Below, one piece after another: positions 16,886 through 28,800 of a stretch of 64,000 bases of DNA. Source of the stretch: Amoeboaphelidium protococcarum (lineage: Eukaryota > Aphelidiomycota > Aphelidea); contig JALECJ010000020.1 in NCBI GenBank assembly GCA_023515745.1, positions 186,001-250,000 on the forward strand, in the 5' to 3' direction. The position numbers and the translations under genes are program-made. Numbering within the stretch: the stretch's first letter is position 1; each line of letters begins with the position of its first letter. Under the pieces are notes generated by a model. That model searched no databases. It saw nothing but the letters and a program-made list of their open reading frames with translations, and had not been told where the DNA came from.

Positions 16886-19561
16886 TCACTATTTATTGTA
16901 ACGTTTTCCATTTACAGTCCAAGGTTTTAAACGCGTCAAAATGTTGCACATCAATACAGCAAAAGCGTATACGTCGCCAGCTTTGAGCACTTGTGGTTAT
17001 CTCTCCAGAAACTGATGTCTGAAATTCAGCAAAACTTCCGGTGCAGCGTAGGCCACCGTCAAACCTTTCTACTGACTTACTTGGAAAGCTGCAACCTGCA
17101 GAGCACTGTCATCAGCGATACAGGAGATTCCAAAGTCGGATAGAATAGGGACCAGCCAATGTGCAACTGGATCGGAATCTAACAGTACGTTTTACGGCTT
17201 CAAATCACAATGCACAATTTGCTGATTGTGCATATAGGCCAAAGTCTGAGCCAGAATCTTTAACAAAACATGAACCTAAACCTTACTATAAGGAAACACT
17301 TAGACGGCTTGGCCGTCTCCAAGAACATAAGATGACAACGTGCCAAACGGATAGTATTTCATAAGCATGGCAGCTTCAAACGTGTCGCAGTAAGAATATA
17401 ACTTCGTGATGTACGGAACGTCTCTAAACTTCCATAATAAACTAAGCTCCTAATAAAATGCCTGCTGATCGTTCACAGACATTTACCCAATTACATGATT
17501 ACACACCTTGGCCACCGCCTGTTCATTGCCGACCATATCATTGATTTTGGGTGCCAGAATACGGACAGCATAAATTTTAGACGTACCACCAGCAGCGACT
17601 TAATGCAATAGCTAAAAGTCAGTTCCAAAATCACTCTTGAGAAAGGCAGGAATGTAGATTGCGTAATTAGTTGACAAAGCTGTGGTCTGTGTCTGCATAC
17701 TTGTTGCACTAGGAAGATAACCAGTTTACTGTGAAGATGAGTACGATGTAGCCATGTACACAGGCTTTGACTAAGTGGTTGCCTTAAGCAATGTACGTCT
17801 TTTATACTATCTATAAACCATGATAGCACCTATGAATACGGCAGCAATGATAACAAATGCAACAATGCCCAAGATACTTGCGAGCGAAAAGAGACTAGAA
17901 GGTTACTACTGAGGAGCCTGTGATCCATCATTAGGGTCAGAATAAGACAACGCAGTGGATGTGAACTCATGATTTGCATAACTAAAAGGGAACGCAAAGA
18001 TGAGCATAGTAGAAATTTTATGCGATGACGTAGAGCCAACCACGGTGCAACTATTTAAACTAATAACCAAAGACGACCATATGTACGTAGACGACTCCAA
18101 TGTTGTGCTCGTAAACACATCAGCAGTGGTAGATGTTGTAGTGGTTGTCGGAGTAGAGGTAGTAGTTGTTGTTGTCGTGGTAGTAGTCGTTGTTGTGGTG
18201 GTAGTTGGAGTAGTAGTTGCAATAGTTGTACTTGTTGTTGTAGTAGTAGTAGTCGTGGTGGTCGTGGTGGTAGTAGTAGTAGTCGTAATAGTCGTGGTGG
18301 TAGTTGTTGTCGTCACAGGTTTAGTCCTTGTCGTGGCCAATGTCTAAAATGCTCGAGCCTAGCCTTATTAGACCGCCACTCTACCATCATTCACCAACTA
18401 GCAGGCAATATTCACATACCCATAGAAATCGACCACTATACCAAGACCCATATCATCCAAATTACTGCTAGTAGTGTAAAAATGAAAGGAATATTACTGG
18501 CTTAAAGTAGAAGTACTCAGCCGCAAGAATATCCCATCCTTTCCTCCATTATTTGTAGCTGAGCCTACATCTCCTTTTATCCAGCCAGTGACCCAAATGT
18601 TTCCATTAGCAAAGTCAACATTAATCGCCTCAAAAGCATCTTCAGACGATGAGCCATATATGAAACTCTTGGCCGACCTGGTGCCAGCCAAATTGAACTC
18701 GGTTACCCAACCATCATTCAGGCCGGAAGAAGAATCTCCATCAAGCGATCCCTATATGTACCCGGCAGCAAATATACTAGAACCAGAGAGACTGAACGCC
18801 ATAGAATTGATACCAGATCTGGTGACGCCTGTTACAACTGTGGATGAGATCTCACTTCCGTCATCAGGACTAAATATAGTCAAGTGTGCATTAACGTTGT
18901 TAAACACACCACCAGCATATATGTAGTTAGCATTGTTGGGCGCCACTAGAATGTCTCTTATATCACATCCGGAAGTTGAAGTCTTTTGTACAGTCCAAAT
19001 GTGTTGACCAGCAGCGCTATACTTTGATAGAAAGCACTATGATATTGAGGACGACTGACTTGAGCCCGTGTTGACATAGCCATAAGTATTACCAGCGACG
19101 TACACAAACTAGTTATACGAATCGACATAAACAGTCTTTGGAAAGTCATTGTACATTGAACCAAATATACGCGTCCATATCACAGTACCAACTGAGTTGA
19201 CCTTAACCAGCGCTATATCAACTCCACCGATAAGTGATTGGCCATTGAACGCGTTGCTACAGCGACCCACAGAATACACCTCCAGAGTGGCAGTATCAAC
19301 ACTAACAGCTTCAAATTGATTACCAGAGCCAGTACCAAAGGTGACAGTGCGTGTAATAGTTTACGTTGCAGGGGCCCATTAAACCAGAGCATAAAGGCCA
19401 TTCTTGGAGCCAGCAATCCATAGCGAGCCATCTGAGCTCAATTTCACGTCAGTTGCGTTATCGCTGACAATAGTTGAGTCATATTGAGCATGAGCGGGTT
19501 CAGGCAGAAAGGCAAGCAGCAGCGGCAGCAGATAATAACGATTATAGAAGGTCAAAGTCAT
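16886..19561 (-). CDS. Receptor-like protein kinase 3 with short poly-Thr stalk, 891 aa
   Basis: Very close paralogue of kinase 4. Signal peptide at ATG 19561 (YYLLPLLLAFLPEPAHAQ), SBBP-type beta-propeller repeats with GGVFNNVNAHLTIFSPDDGSE and YGSSSEDAFEAINVDFANGN segments, then a Thr tract of about 60 residues (18136-18313), the shortest of the three. Membrane span near 17821-17890, then a juxtamembrane region and kinase: MSVNDQQAFYQELSLLW, HCDLKPQN (non-RD), LSDFGIS, AAPE, KAGDVYAYAV, ending KPWTVNGKRYNKQ without alphaG-I. Juxtamembrane DNA (17461-17830) is almost identical to that of kinase 4 (21540-21910), which points to recent duplication or gene conversion. No frameshift. Confidence 0.92.
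18136..18313 (-). repeat. Poly-threonine (ACN)n coding tract in receptor kinase 3
   Basis: About 60 codons, mostly ACN with mixed third bases, interrupted by Pro, Ser, Ile and Ala codons. Much shorter than the matching tracts in kinases 2 and 4. Confidence 0.95.
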
Positions 19562-20966
19562 AAACGGTATTTAAACAAATTATCAATGCCTCAATGAGAT
19601 TATGACTGACAATAAGTAGACTAAAGTTGAATTTCCATGAACTGTCAAGCTGAATCATTACATCAAATGTCTATGCCTATTTTTAGCTCGTAATGAAGGC
19701 AGCAATTCCTTTATCATCAAAAGACCAGTGTTGCAATAATTTTAACTGTATGGGCAATCATTGAAATGTTACAATTCACTAAAAGGATTCCACCAAAAAC
19801 ATCTGATTTAGACGAATCAAATATAGTAGTGTGTTGATTCAAAAGCTGCGAGTTGAAACAATAAAAGGGGCGTAATTCAATTTTAGATAAGAACTATCGG
19901 ATCTGAAACACAACTTGTGTCTCTTCTCGGCCCACCTGCTGCAAGTACGGCTAGGGCGTTGATTTAGCATGCATCGTTTGTAATCTGTAGTTGACTTTAC
20001 ATAATTTCTTATCTGAAATAGTTTAAGCTTTGATTTAAGGCTTGACGATGTTAAATGATATCATGCACTTGGAGGTGCAATATTAATTCTCTAATAGATT
20101 GAATCCTAGACTTTGCCGTTAACATTGAATTTGTGTTTCAGTGTCTTACAGTGCTATCTTTCTTATGCGATGATCGAACGTGATATACGCTTAATTCCTG
20201 CAAGATCCTTTCGCAAGCTGTCAAAATTAAATAGTCTTTACAAGTAGTAGTAACCATCAGAGGCTCAACCCAACAAGTTTACGTAGTATACGCGTAAAAT
20301 AATGTCAATTCAGCCTCTTTCAAACGCGTCAAGACGTTGATCTAGTTTCATGTTTCAAACATTCGTATTAAGTATTGATTCTTTGCGACTACAACTTTGC
20401 ATTAAATGTAAGTCCCATTTTAAGACATTTCATAAGTTACGCTCGTGCGACAGAATCTGAAGACTATTTAAACTATACAATTTTCAATCATTGTTCAAGC
20501 AACCGCAAGCAATACATAGCAGCCCAAATAGGGGTCTTAAATGCCGCAATGAGATCAGTTACCTAAGGTAATAGCACCTAATGGCGGGTTGCTGTAAAGC
20601 TGGACGATCGAAGTCTTAGTCCTGATTCTCATTGATGAACGATGCACCATAACTCCATTTCATATCGTGCAATCAAGAATTAATTGAATGTTGCACAAGT
20701 TTAATTTGCCACATTTTCTAAATACTGTAGTTCGATACATACAGCTGAACATGGAAAAAAATATACTGTGCTGTATATAATGTAGATTGCATGTGACGTG
20801 AAACCATAAAACGCGCAGCGTATAAACGAGCCGTACGTCGTCAATGGCAGAGTTGCCAACCATTGATAAAGTCGTTTGAAAGTCTTAATAATTAATACAA
20901 CTGATAACTAAAATTTAAAACAATAAACTTCTTTAATTCATCCCAATTTAACATCAATATCAATTC
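19562..20966. other. Intergenic region between receptor kinases 3 and 4; no gene supported
   Basis: 1.4 kb with only weak small frames, e.g. a plus-strand 56-codon ATG frame at 20170-20340 rich in Arg, Lys, Ser and Gln. The end next to kinase 4 (about 20838-20966) resembles the corresponding downstream flank of kinase 3 (about 16777-16886; shared GCCAACCATTG and spacing), so the duplicated unit reached beyond the coding sequence. Confidence 0.4.
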
Positions 20967-23900
20967 TCATTATTTACTGTAACGCTTTCCATTTACAGTC
21001 CAAGGCTTTAAACGCGTCAAAATGTTGCACATCATTACAGCATATGCGTAGACGTCACCAGCTTTCAGCACTTGTGGTTGTCTCTCCAGGAAATGATGTC
21101 TAAAATTCAGCAAAACTTCTGGTGCAGCATAAGCCACAGACAAACCTCTCTGCTAACTGACCTGGAAAGCTGCAACCTGCAGAGCACTGTCATCAGCGAT
21201 ACAAGAGATTCCAAAGTCGGATAGAATAGGAACCAGCCAATGTGCAACTGGATCAGAATCGAGCAGTACATTTTGCGGCTTCAAATCACAATGTACAATT
21301 TGCTGACTGTGCATATAAGCCAAAGTCTGAGCCAGAATCTTTAACAAAACATGGACCTGAACCTTGCTGTAAGGAAAAACATTAATTGCTTGGCCATCCC
21401 CAAGAACATAAGACGACAACGTGCCAAATGGATAGTACTTCAATAACATGACAGCTTCAGACGTGTCGCAGTAAGCATATAGCTTTGTGATGAAAGGAAC
21501 ATCCCTAAACTTCCACAACAAACTAAGCTCCTGGTAAAATGCCTGCTGATCGTTCACAGACATTTACCCAATTACATGATTACACACCTTGGCCACCGCC
21601 TGTTCATTGCCGACCATATCATTGATTTTGGGTGCCAGAATACGGACAGCATAAATTTTAGACGTACCACCAGCAGCGACTTAATGCAATAGCTAAAAGT
21701 CAGTTCCAAAATCACTCTTGAGAAAGGCAGGAATGTAGATTGCGTAATTAGTTGACAAAGCTGTGGTCTGCGTCTGCATACTTGTTGCACTAGGAAGGTA
21801 ACCAGTTTACTGTGAAGATGAGTACGATGTAGCCATGTACACAGGCTTTGACTAAGTGGTTGCCTTAAGCAATGTACGTCTTTTATACTATCTATAAACC
21901 ATGATAGCACCTATGAATACGGCAGCAATGATAACAAATGCAACAATGCCCAAGATACTTGCGAGCGAGAAGAGACTAGAAGGTTACTACTGAGGAGCCT
22001 ATGATCCATCATTTGGGTCAGAATAAGACGATGCAGTGGATGTGAACTCATGACTTGCATAACTAAAAGGGAACGCAAAGGTGAGCATAGTAGAAGTTTT
22101 ATGCGACGACGTAGAGCCAACCACGGTGGAACTATTTAAACTAATAACCAAAGACGACCATACGTAAGTAGACGACTCCAATGTTGTGCTCGTAAACACA
22201 TCAGCAGAGGTAGATGTTGTAGTGGTAGTCGGAGTAGAGGTAGTAGTAGTTGTTGTTGTCGTAGTAGTAGTCGTTGTGGTGGTGGTAGTTGGAGTAGTTG
22301 TGGTGGTAGTGGTAGTGGTAGTGGTAGTCGTAGTAGTAGTAGTAGTAGTAGTAGTAGTTGTTGTCGTCGTGGGCGTAGTAGTCGTAGTGGTTGTCGTAGT
22401 TGTCGTGGTAGTAGTGGTAGTTGGAGTAGTTGTCGTAGTAGTTGTTGTGGTAGTTGTTGTTGTAGTCGTTGTAGTAGTTGTCGTCGTCGTTGTTGTTGTT
22501 GGAGTCGTTGTGGTAGTAGTAGTGGTTGTTGTTGTCGTAGTCGTAGGAGTCGTTGTCGTCGTAGTAGTAGTTGTGGTAGTTGTTGTCGTAGTCGTCGTTG
22601 TCGTAGTTGGAGTTGTTGTTGTAGTGGTGGTGGTAGTCGTAGTCGTCGTCGTAGGGGTCGTCGTAGTCGTCGTGGTAGTAGTTGTACTTGTTGTAGTCGT
22701 CGTGGTAGTAGTTGTTGTACTTGTTGTAGTAGTAGTAGTAGTCGTGGTGGTAGTTGTAGTCGTCACAGGCTTAGTCCTTGTCGTGGCCAATCTCTAAAAT
22801 GCACGAGCCTAGCCTTATTGAACCGCTATTCTACCATCATTCACCAATTGGCAGGCAATATTCACATACCCATAGAAATCGACCACTATGCCAAGACCCA
22901 TATCATCCATAGTACTGCTTACGGTGTAAAAGTTATAGGCACTCTACCAGTTTAAAGTAGAAGGACTCAGCCGCAGGTACACGCCATCCTTTCCTCCATT
23001 GTTACTAAATGAGCCCGCAGTTCCTTTTATCCAGCCAGTGACCCAAATGTTTCCGTTAGCAAAGTCCACATTAATCGCCTCAAAAGCATCTTCAGACGAT
23101 GAACCATATATCACACTCTTGGCCGACCTAGTACCAGCTAAATTAAACTCAGTAACCCAGCCATCACCTAGTCCTGATGCAGATTCTCCATCGATCGAAC
23201 CCTGGATGTACCCGGCAGCAAATATAGTAGAACCAGAAAGACTAAACGCCAAAGCATTAATTCCAATTTTAGTGTAGCCGGACACAACTGTGGATGAGAT
23301 CTAGCTTCCATCATCAGGACTGAATATAGTGAAGTGTGCATTAACATTGTTAAATACACCACCGGCATATATGTAATTATCGTTATTAGGCGCAACTAGA
23401 ATTGATCTTATATCACATCCAGAAGTTGAAGTCTTTTGTACAGTCCAAATGTGTTGACCAGCGGCGCTGTACTTTGATAGAAAGCACTGCGAAATGGACA
23501 GAGACTGACTTGAGCCCGTGTTCACATAACCATAAGTATTACCAGCGACGTACACAAACTAGTTATACGAATCAACATATACAGTCTTTGGAAAGTCATT
23601 ATACATTGAACCAAATATACGCGTCCATATCACAGTACCAACTGAGTTGACTTTCACTAGCGCAATATCAACTCCACCAATCAGTGATTGGCCATTAAAC
23701 GCGTTGCTACAGCGACCCACAGCATACACCTCCAGAGTGGCAGTATCAACACTAACAGCTTCAAATTGATTACCAGAGCCAGTGCCAAAGGTGACAGTGC
23801 GAGTAATAGTTTATGTTGCAGGGGCCCATTGAACCAGAGCATAAAGGCCATTCTTGGAGCCAGAAATCCATAGCGAGCCATCTGAGCTTAATTTCACGTC

Positions 23901-24014
23901 AGTTGCGTTATCGCTGACAATCGTTGTGTCATATTGAGCATGAGCGAGTTAAGGCAGAAAGGCAAGCAGCAATGACAGCAGATGAAGATAATAATACTAA
24001 TGCATAATGATCAT
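20967..24014 (-). CDS. Receptor-like protein kinase 4 with long poly-Thr stalk, 1015 aa
   Basis: Largest of the tandem four. Signal peptide at ATG 24014 (a second in-frame ATG at 24005 is possible), Ala-Gln cleavage-like site, SBBP-type beta-propeller repeats to ~residue 400, a Thr tract of ~185 residues (residues ~416-600), a juxtamembrane SYSDPNDGS segment, a span at ~683-705 (ASILGIVAFVIIAAVFIGAIM), and the kinase from ~775. Kinase: VAAGGTSKIYAV loop, YQELSLLWKF, LLKYYPFGTLSSYV hinge region, HCDLKPQN (non-RD), LSDFGIS, AAPE, GDVYAYAV, ending KPWTVNGKRYSKQ. The usual alphaG-alphaI helices are missing. TKL-type by general look. Unspliced. Confidence 0.93.
22211..22766 (-). repeat. Poly-threonine (ACN)n coding tract in receptor kinase 4
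   Basis: About 185 codons, almost all ACN, with single Pro codons every 8-25 residues and a few Ser codons towards each end. Third bases are mixed. Confidence 0.95.
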
Positions 24015-24840
24015 TAAAGTTAGATAATCAGTTTATCAGCACTTTTAATTGTTAAGGTTATTACTATTATTATTATTGAAGTAAGATGACACCATAAGAA
24101 GATAAAGACTGTCAAACAGTTAAGTGGGCATGTGTGTTACGACTTGCGCTATTTTTAGCGCTTAATCAAGGACATGAGGTTATTATGTAAGAATTCTTTA
24201 GAATATAGAATAAAATTGCAAATAACTGTAAAGATTATACTCCGGATAACAATGAAACAATGTTATAATCAAAAGTAGATAAAGGCGATGGAATCATTCG
24301 TTAAACGTTAGCAAAAGGCTGGAGATACGATACTTGAAACTGGCCGCCTTTTGCCCTCTTCTCGCTATCGTTCTCATTGTTCTTACTATATTGTGTAGTA
24401 CATCTGTTGTGCAACTAAGAGCCAAAGAGAAAGCTGATGCAATCATGATAACTTTGATGTTGTCCCAGGGTATTATACTTTATAGTTGTTTAGACTCTTT
24501 CTCATCTCTGCTAGTAAATGAAGTCGCGTTGCATTTCTATAGCTAGTTCTAGTAGTCCGCATGGTTATAATCCTACGCACCTATTTTATTTCTTGCAAAT
24601 TTAAAGGAAATGGTGCCTAGATTTCAAGAAGATAATCACTTGACAAACTTTGGCGCGATAATTAGAGATTATAATACTGTCGTTTGACGAATTCACGGCG
24701 GCTCTTGGGTGTGGTTAGATGATAAGGGGCAACTCGGGATCAGATGATGTGAAGCCTTACTAATTTCTCGCTTTTCACTCTCTCTTACTGAACAACAATC
24801 GCGGATATCCAATTATTATTCAGATTCGCAAGTGTCCACT
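24015..24840. other. Intergenic region upstream of receptor kinase 4 and the secreted-protein gene
   Basis: Contains the divergent promoters of kinase 4 and the secreted protein. A plus-strand frame open from about 24255 to 24690 carries a hydrophobic run (CPLLAIVLIVLTILCSTS) and could encode a ~130-aa membrane protein, but it has no ATG before that run and no TGTAG acceptor to supply one. I do not call it a gene. Confidence 0.35.
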
Positions 24841-25635
24841 ATGCAGGTACTTTTTATATTGGCACTGTTTGTCATTGCTGTGGCACATTTAAATGAAGCT
24901 GCTGTGGTGTCGACTCGTAAAAGTGGCAAAGTATCATCAAGTAGTGGTAAATCATCTGGGAAATCACCATTCTCTTCGTCAGGCAGTAAGAACAAAGGCA
25001 AAAATAAGAAGATCGAAAAAGTTGTTACTAAGCTGGAGAAGGAACTGTCCTAGGATCAGTAATAGTAGTAGTAACAGCAGTTGAGGCAAGTATCATTCGT
25101 TGGTGTACCCGAATCCAGTTATAACAATTTCTACGTCAAGGCTTAAAAATCTGCTAAACGTCCATACTATTTCCAAAGAGATGTACCTTTTGCTGCTATA
25201 TCCTCATTCACTGCGTACGATTTGTCTTTTGACAATGACGCGTACGATAAGCTGGAGAACTATGCCGAAAATCATATGCAGATCTTTAGTGGTGCACTGA
25301 ACGAATTCACTTCTGGTAAAGACACTTACGTTGCCACGGCTCTATCTGTTGACGCGTTCAAGAGTGGGAATTACAAGTTTGCTCCATATATGTTCCGCAC
25401 TAATGATGGCAATATAAATGTTGTCATTCTGAATGAGGACAAGTATGAGCTGATTGTACGAGGATCGTGCGATGTCAAGTAGGACGTGGATTAGATTGAC
25501 ACTAACGTCAACTGGCGCGATGATGATGACGCGGCCAAGTTTGCTTGCAGCCTGTGGAATGGCTTCCGCAAATACGTCTCATCTGGTGATCCTCAAATGG
25601 GCTATGTGCCTGCGAAGAATGCTCAGCGCTACTGA
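24841..25635 (+). CDS. Secreted protein of unknown family, 264 aa
   Basis: ATG 24841 begins a clear signal peptide (VLFILALFVIAVAHLNEA). A Lys/Ser-rich linker (KSSGKSPFSSSGSKNKGK) and a run of Gln follow; the Gln run is spelled with CAG, TAA and TAG mixed (about 25055-25082), a neat illustration of the code. The folded part, residues ~85-264, has VPFAAISSFTAYDLSFDND, regular aromatic spacing and two Cys. No family recognised. It lies 827 bp from the start of receptor kinase 4 and points away from it, so divergent co-expression is possible. An extracellular or host-facing role is only an inference from the signal peptide. Confidence 0.75.
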
Positions 25636-25747
25636 TATTAATACTTTTAGATTTCACTTATATAATACTATTTTAAAAATAATATGCTATAAATTTCATT
25701 TGAACCTCTTTATCCGCTTTAGTTGAACCAAGAGTAAAAATATTCTA

Positions 25748-28495
25748 TCAAATCTATTGAGTACAGTAGTTACATGTATAAGTCTACCGTTCTTATAAAC
25801 AGCTGGAATGAACTTGATGAGAGCATTTGAGAATCGCTAATGAATCGTCATCTTGAGCAGTATCGCCGGCATTATGATCAAGTAGTAATGGTTGGTTGCA
25901 CAATGAGCATTTGCCATCACCATCACCAACCCCTTTCCTAATAGCTCTGGCTTTCCGCTAACGCTTGAGATATAATACAAGCAGATGAAGATAATCCTCC
26001 TGATATATGACATTAGTCTCCACCAACAGATTGAGAGTAGATTTGAATTCTTTAATACTGCTTATCAATGCATCCTGGATGGCTTTAGTAAGTCTGGCAT
26101 CATTGCCAATGAAACTAAGCAGCTTCAGAATATCAATTTATTCATACGCATTGACCAGTAGCTATTAAAGCAGTTCCGGCCACTGAGAACTCTACTCCAT
26201 CACACGCTACCACACGTCCTCGTCCTTAACACTGAGGCAGAAATTAACGATAGACACCACATCTCGCGTCTAGAATAGTACATTCAATGCCCGCTGTAAA
26301 TCTCCAATCTTGGACAGTATATAAACCATTTCATCAATAAGACTATGCTGTTGACACACTTTTAAAGCTTTGGACAGATCGTAGGCATTACTAATCCTCA
26401 AGAAACGCAAAAGTCGATCCGGAATAAGCTGAGCATACAATTTTACCATTAAATCGTGATACTGTACCGTCTTTGGTGCATCAAAATCATACAAATGGTC
26501 TAGATATATAATCAAGGCTTGTTCTTGACCAGATAAGATATCAATAATGGTGCTTGCAGATTACTAGTTGGGATCTTCGGCAAGCATATATATACACAAC
26601 TTGACACTATCATTGACTCGACTCTTGTCATAAGATAGATACTACAGCAAAATCTGCGGTAGATCACGCCTTATGTCCCAAGTTTTAATAAAGCCATCAA
26701 TAGATGTATCATCATTCAACGCCATCAGACATACGCAGCAATCTTTATATCTAGCCTACCGTTCATATAGCAAGTAAGCCGCTTAACAAAAATGTAAATC
26801 ATCCATCTTCTGACTAAAAACATCGTCCACTAGAGACATAATTTCGGTAAAATCAAACTACTTCCCACTCTATACTTATCTAGCTTCAAGACTAGAGGTC
26901 AGCAGGGGCGAGATGAACCTCAGGAATCTAGGCGTATCATTGAGAGCACAGTAGCCCAGAATGAGCTCAAGAGCATTTTACTCTAAACATAGCACGATAT
27001 CTTATGGTATCTCTGGTATAATGCAAGGAAGCTAATCTTCTTCTACATACCGGTAAATACATTGCTCCCACGCTGTAACAGATTAAACATTCTCCCTCAG
27101 AATCTGTGCACCATCCTCATACCTCTTCAACGATAACAATGAATTGACATACAGCTGGGCAACATCCTCCACAGTATACTCTATTTATTACTGCGCATAA
27201 AAATCATCTGATATCAACCTGCCATCATCACTATTTGGATTCTATAAATCTCTCAGCAGATCTAAAGCTTCTTAATACTTTGCCTCATCTAGCAATTACT
27301 CTAAAATATCATTCTATGATTTCTATTTCACTAATATCAAATCATATGGCGTTGACACTAACAAGTCAAAATCACTACTAGATGTTGACTGTGCACCAGC
27401 ATTACCAACATAAGAGGATACGAGTCTTAGAAGTTAACTGATATTACTCCCAGACTTGGTGGTACTAATAAAGCTTATGAGAGTTGAAGCAACTTCAGCG
27501 AATTTCTTGGTTTCTATAATTTACAATATTGGTTATTACTAGTAGTTATTGTTATTACCTATAGTTTAAGCAGAGTATTAGCCATTGTCCATCCGCATAT
27601 CCTGTGTCCGCTGTACAAGCAACGACAGATAAGAATCACTAATAAATTACATATCCACAATACCGTAATCTAGACGTGCATTTTTGACATTCTGAAGCTA
27701 TTAATTATATAAGTATATGGTCTGTCTCTAAGCAATATATAAGCACTTTTAAAGAGCGTTATAACGCGCCACCACTCTGTTGCAGGTATGTCTCTTATCT
27801 TCATTACTTAAACTTAGATCAACATTCTATTTCTATGAAGCATTGTGGATTAATTTAATCATTTAGGAATTACCACCTTAACTTGATAATGATGATGATG
27901 ATGATGAAGACTATGCGGCAGCAGCCAATTAGTATACAAGCCCCGAGGTAGTTGTCAGAATATAAACTCCGCCCCAATCCTGAATAGATATTATGCTCTC
28001 ATAATACTCACCATCCACATTTAATTAATTTATAACCGTAAATTTAGAATTACCAAAGCACTTTAATAATTTACCATCAGCAGCTGTAAATACAAATTAA
28101 GAAGCATCCACCATGAGAATACATTTGATAGGACGTACATAGGCAAACTTTTTCAGTACTCGATCCAGTTCTTGCACAATAATCTCACCATCCAGAGATG
28201 CAGATACAATGGTGTCAGCCTGTGATGAACTGGTGTATGAGCTTATGCTGACAATCTAAGTTCTATGGAATCCTTTAAGCTAACTTTTAATCACAATCCC
28301 AGAATGATCTATTATCATAACTCGTCCAGTCATGGTGCCAACCACAATGTACTTGTTATGAGAGGGTAAATGAACACGGGATATTAATACTTCTGCTTCC
28401 TTTTACTGATAGTGAGGATGATCATTGCCTCCACCATTACCGTGACTATTATGTTCGACACTCTCTGGCAGAATTCTACTAAACTGCAATTACAT
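25748..28495 (-). CDS. VPS41: VPS41, HOPS complex subunit with C-terminal RING, 915 aa
   Basis: A late-endosome/vacuole tethering factor of the HOPS complex that works with the Rab7/Ypt7 GTPase. Intronless, no internal TGA. The N-terminal ~330 residues form WD-like blades (GTMTGRVMIIDHSG, DTIVSASLDGEIIV). A long helical solenoid (clathrin heavy-chain-like repeat) follows, with the VPS41-like run HDLMVKLYAQLIPDRLLRFL and ALKVCQQHSLIDEMVYILSKIGD. The C-terminus has a RING: CSLCNQPLLL, KCSHQVHSSCL and a final CNYC pair. ATG 28495 is the first in the leader; the frame is open further upstream but through a pyrimidine-rich stretch that looks untranslated. VPS8 was considered; the segment order fits VPS41 better. 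Confidence 0.85.
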
Positions 28496-28800
28496 ATTCT
28501 ATTCTAACTACTAATAAATTGAATTAGGAGAGACTGTCCAACGGAAGTCACAAGACAGCGCGCCAGATGAAAGAAAGAAGACGGAAAGTGGAAGAACAAC
28601 GACCTGAAGATCACAGAAAGAGAAGAGAAAGAGAAAGAGAGCGAGCGTTGAGAGAGGAGGATCTCTAAACTATCCGTTTACACTCTGTTTTACTGATTGT
28701 TGTAGTATTCTTTTAGTATCGATTGAATTAAATTTAGGTTTCTGAATTTAGAATATTTTTGCTTAGCATAAATTAAGTAAAATAATAATAATAATAATAA
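28496..28800. promoter_or_regulatory. Shared upstream region of VPS41 and the E2 gene
   Basis: 305 bp between divergent start codons. It contains a purine-rich AGAGAAAGAG run (28610-28640), which is a pyrimidine tract in the VPS41 leader, and an ATA/TAA repeat directly before the E2 start. Confidence 0.45.
28779..28800 (+). repeat. (ATA)n microsatellite in the E2 leader
   Basis: Seven or so ATA/TAA units run up to the start codon of the ubiquitin-conjugating enzyme gene. Confidence 0.9.

Noticed and set aside
20300-20345. Relic of a receptor-kinase C-terminus (NVLTRLK-like)
   Set aside because: Similarity covers only about 11 codons and does not extend upstream; probably chance.
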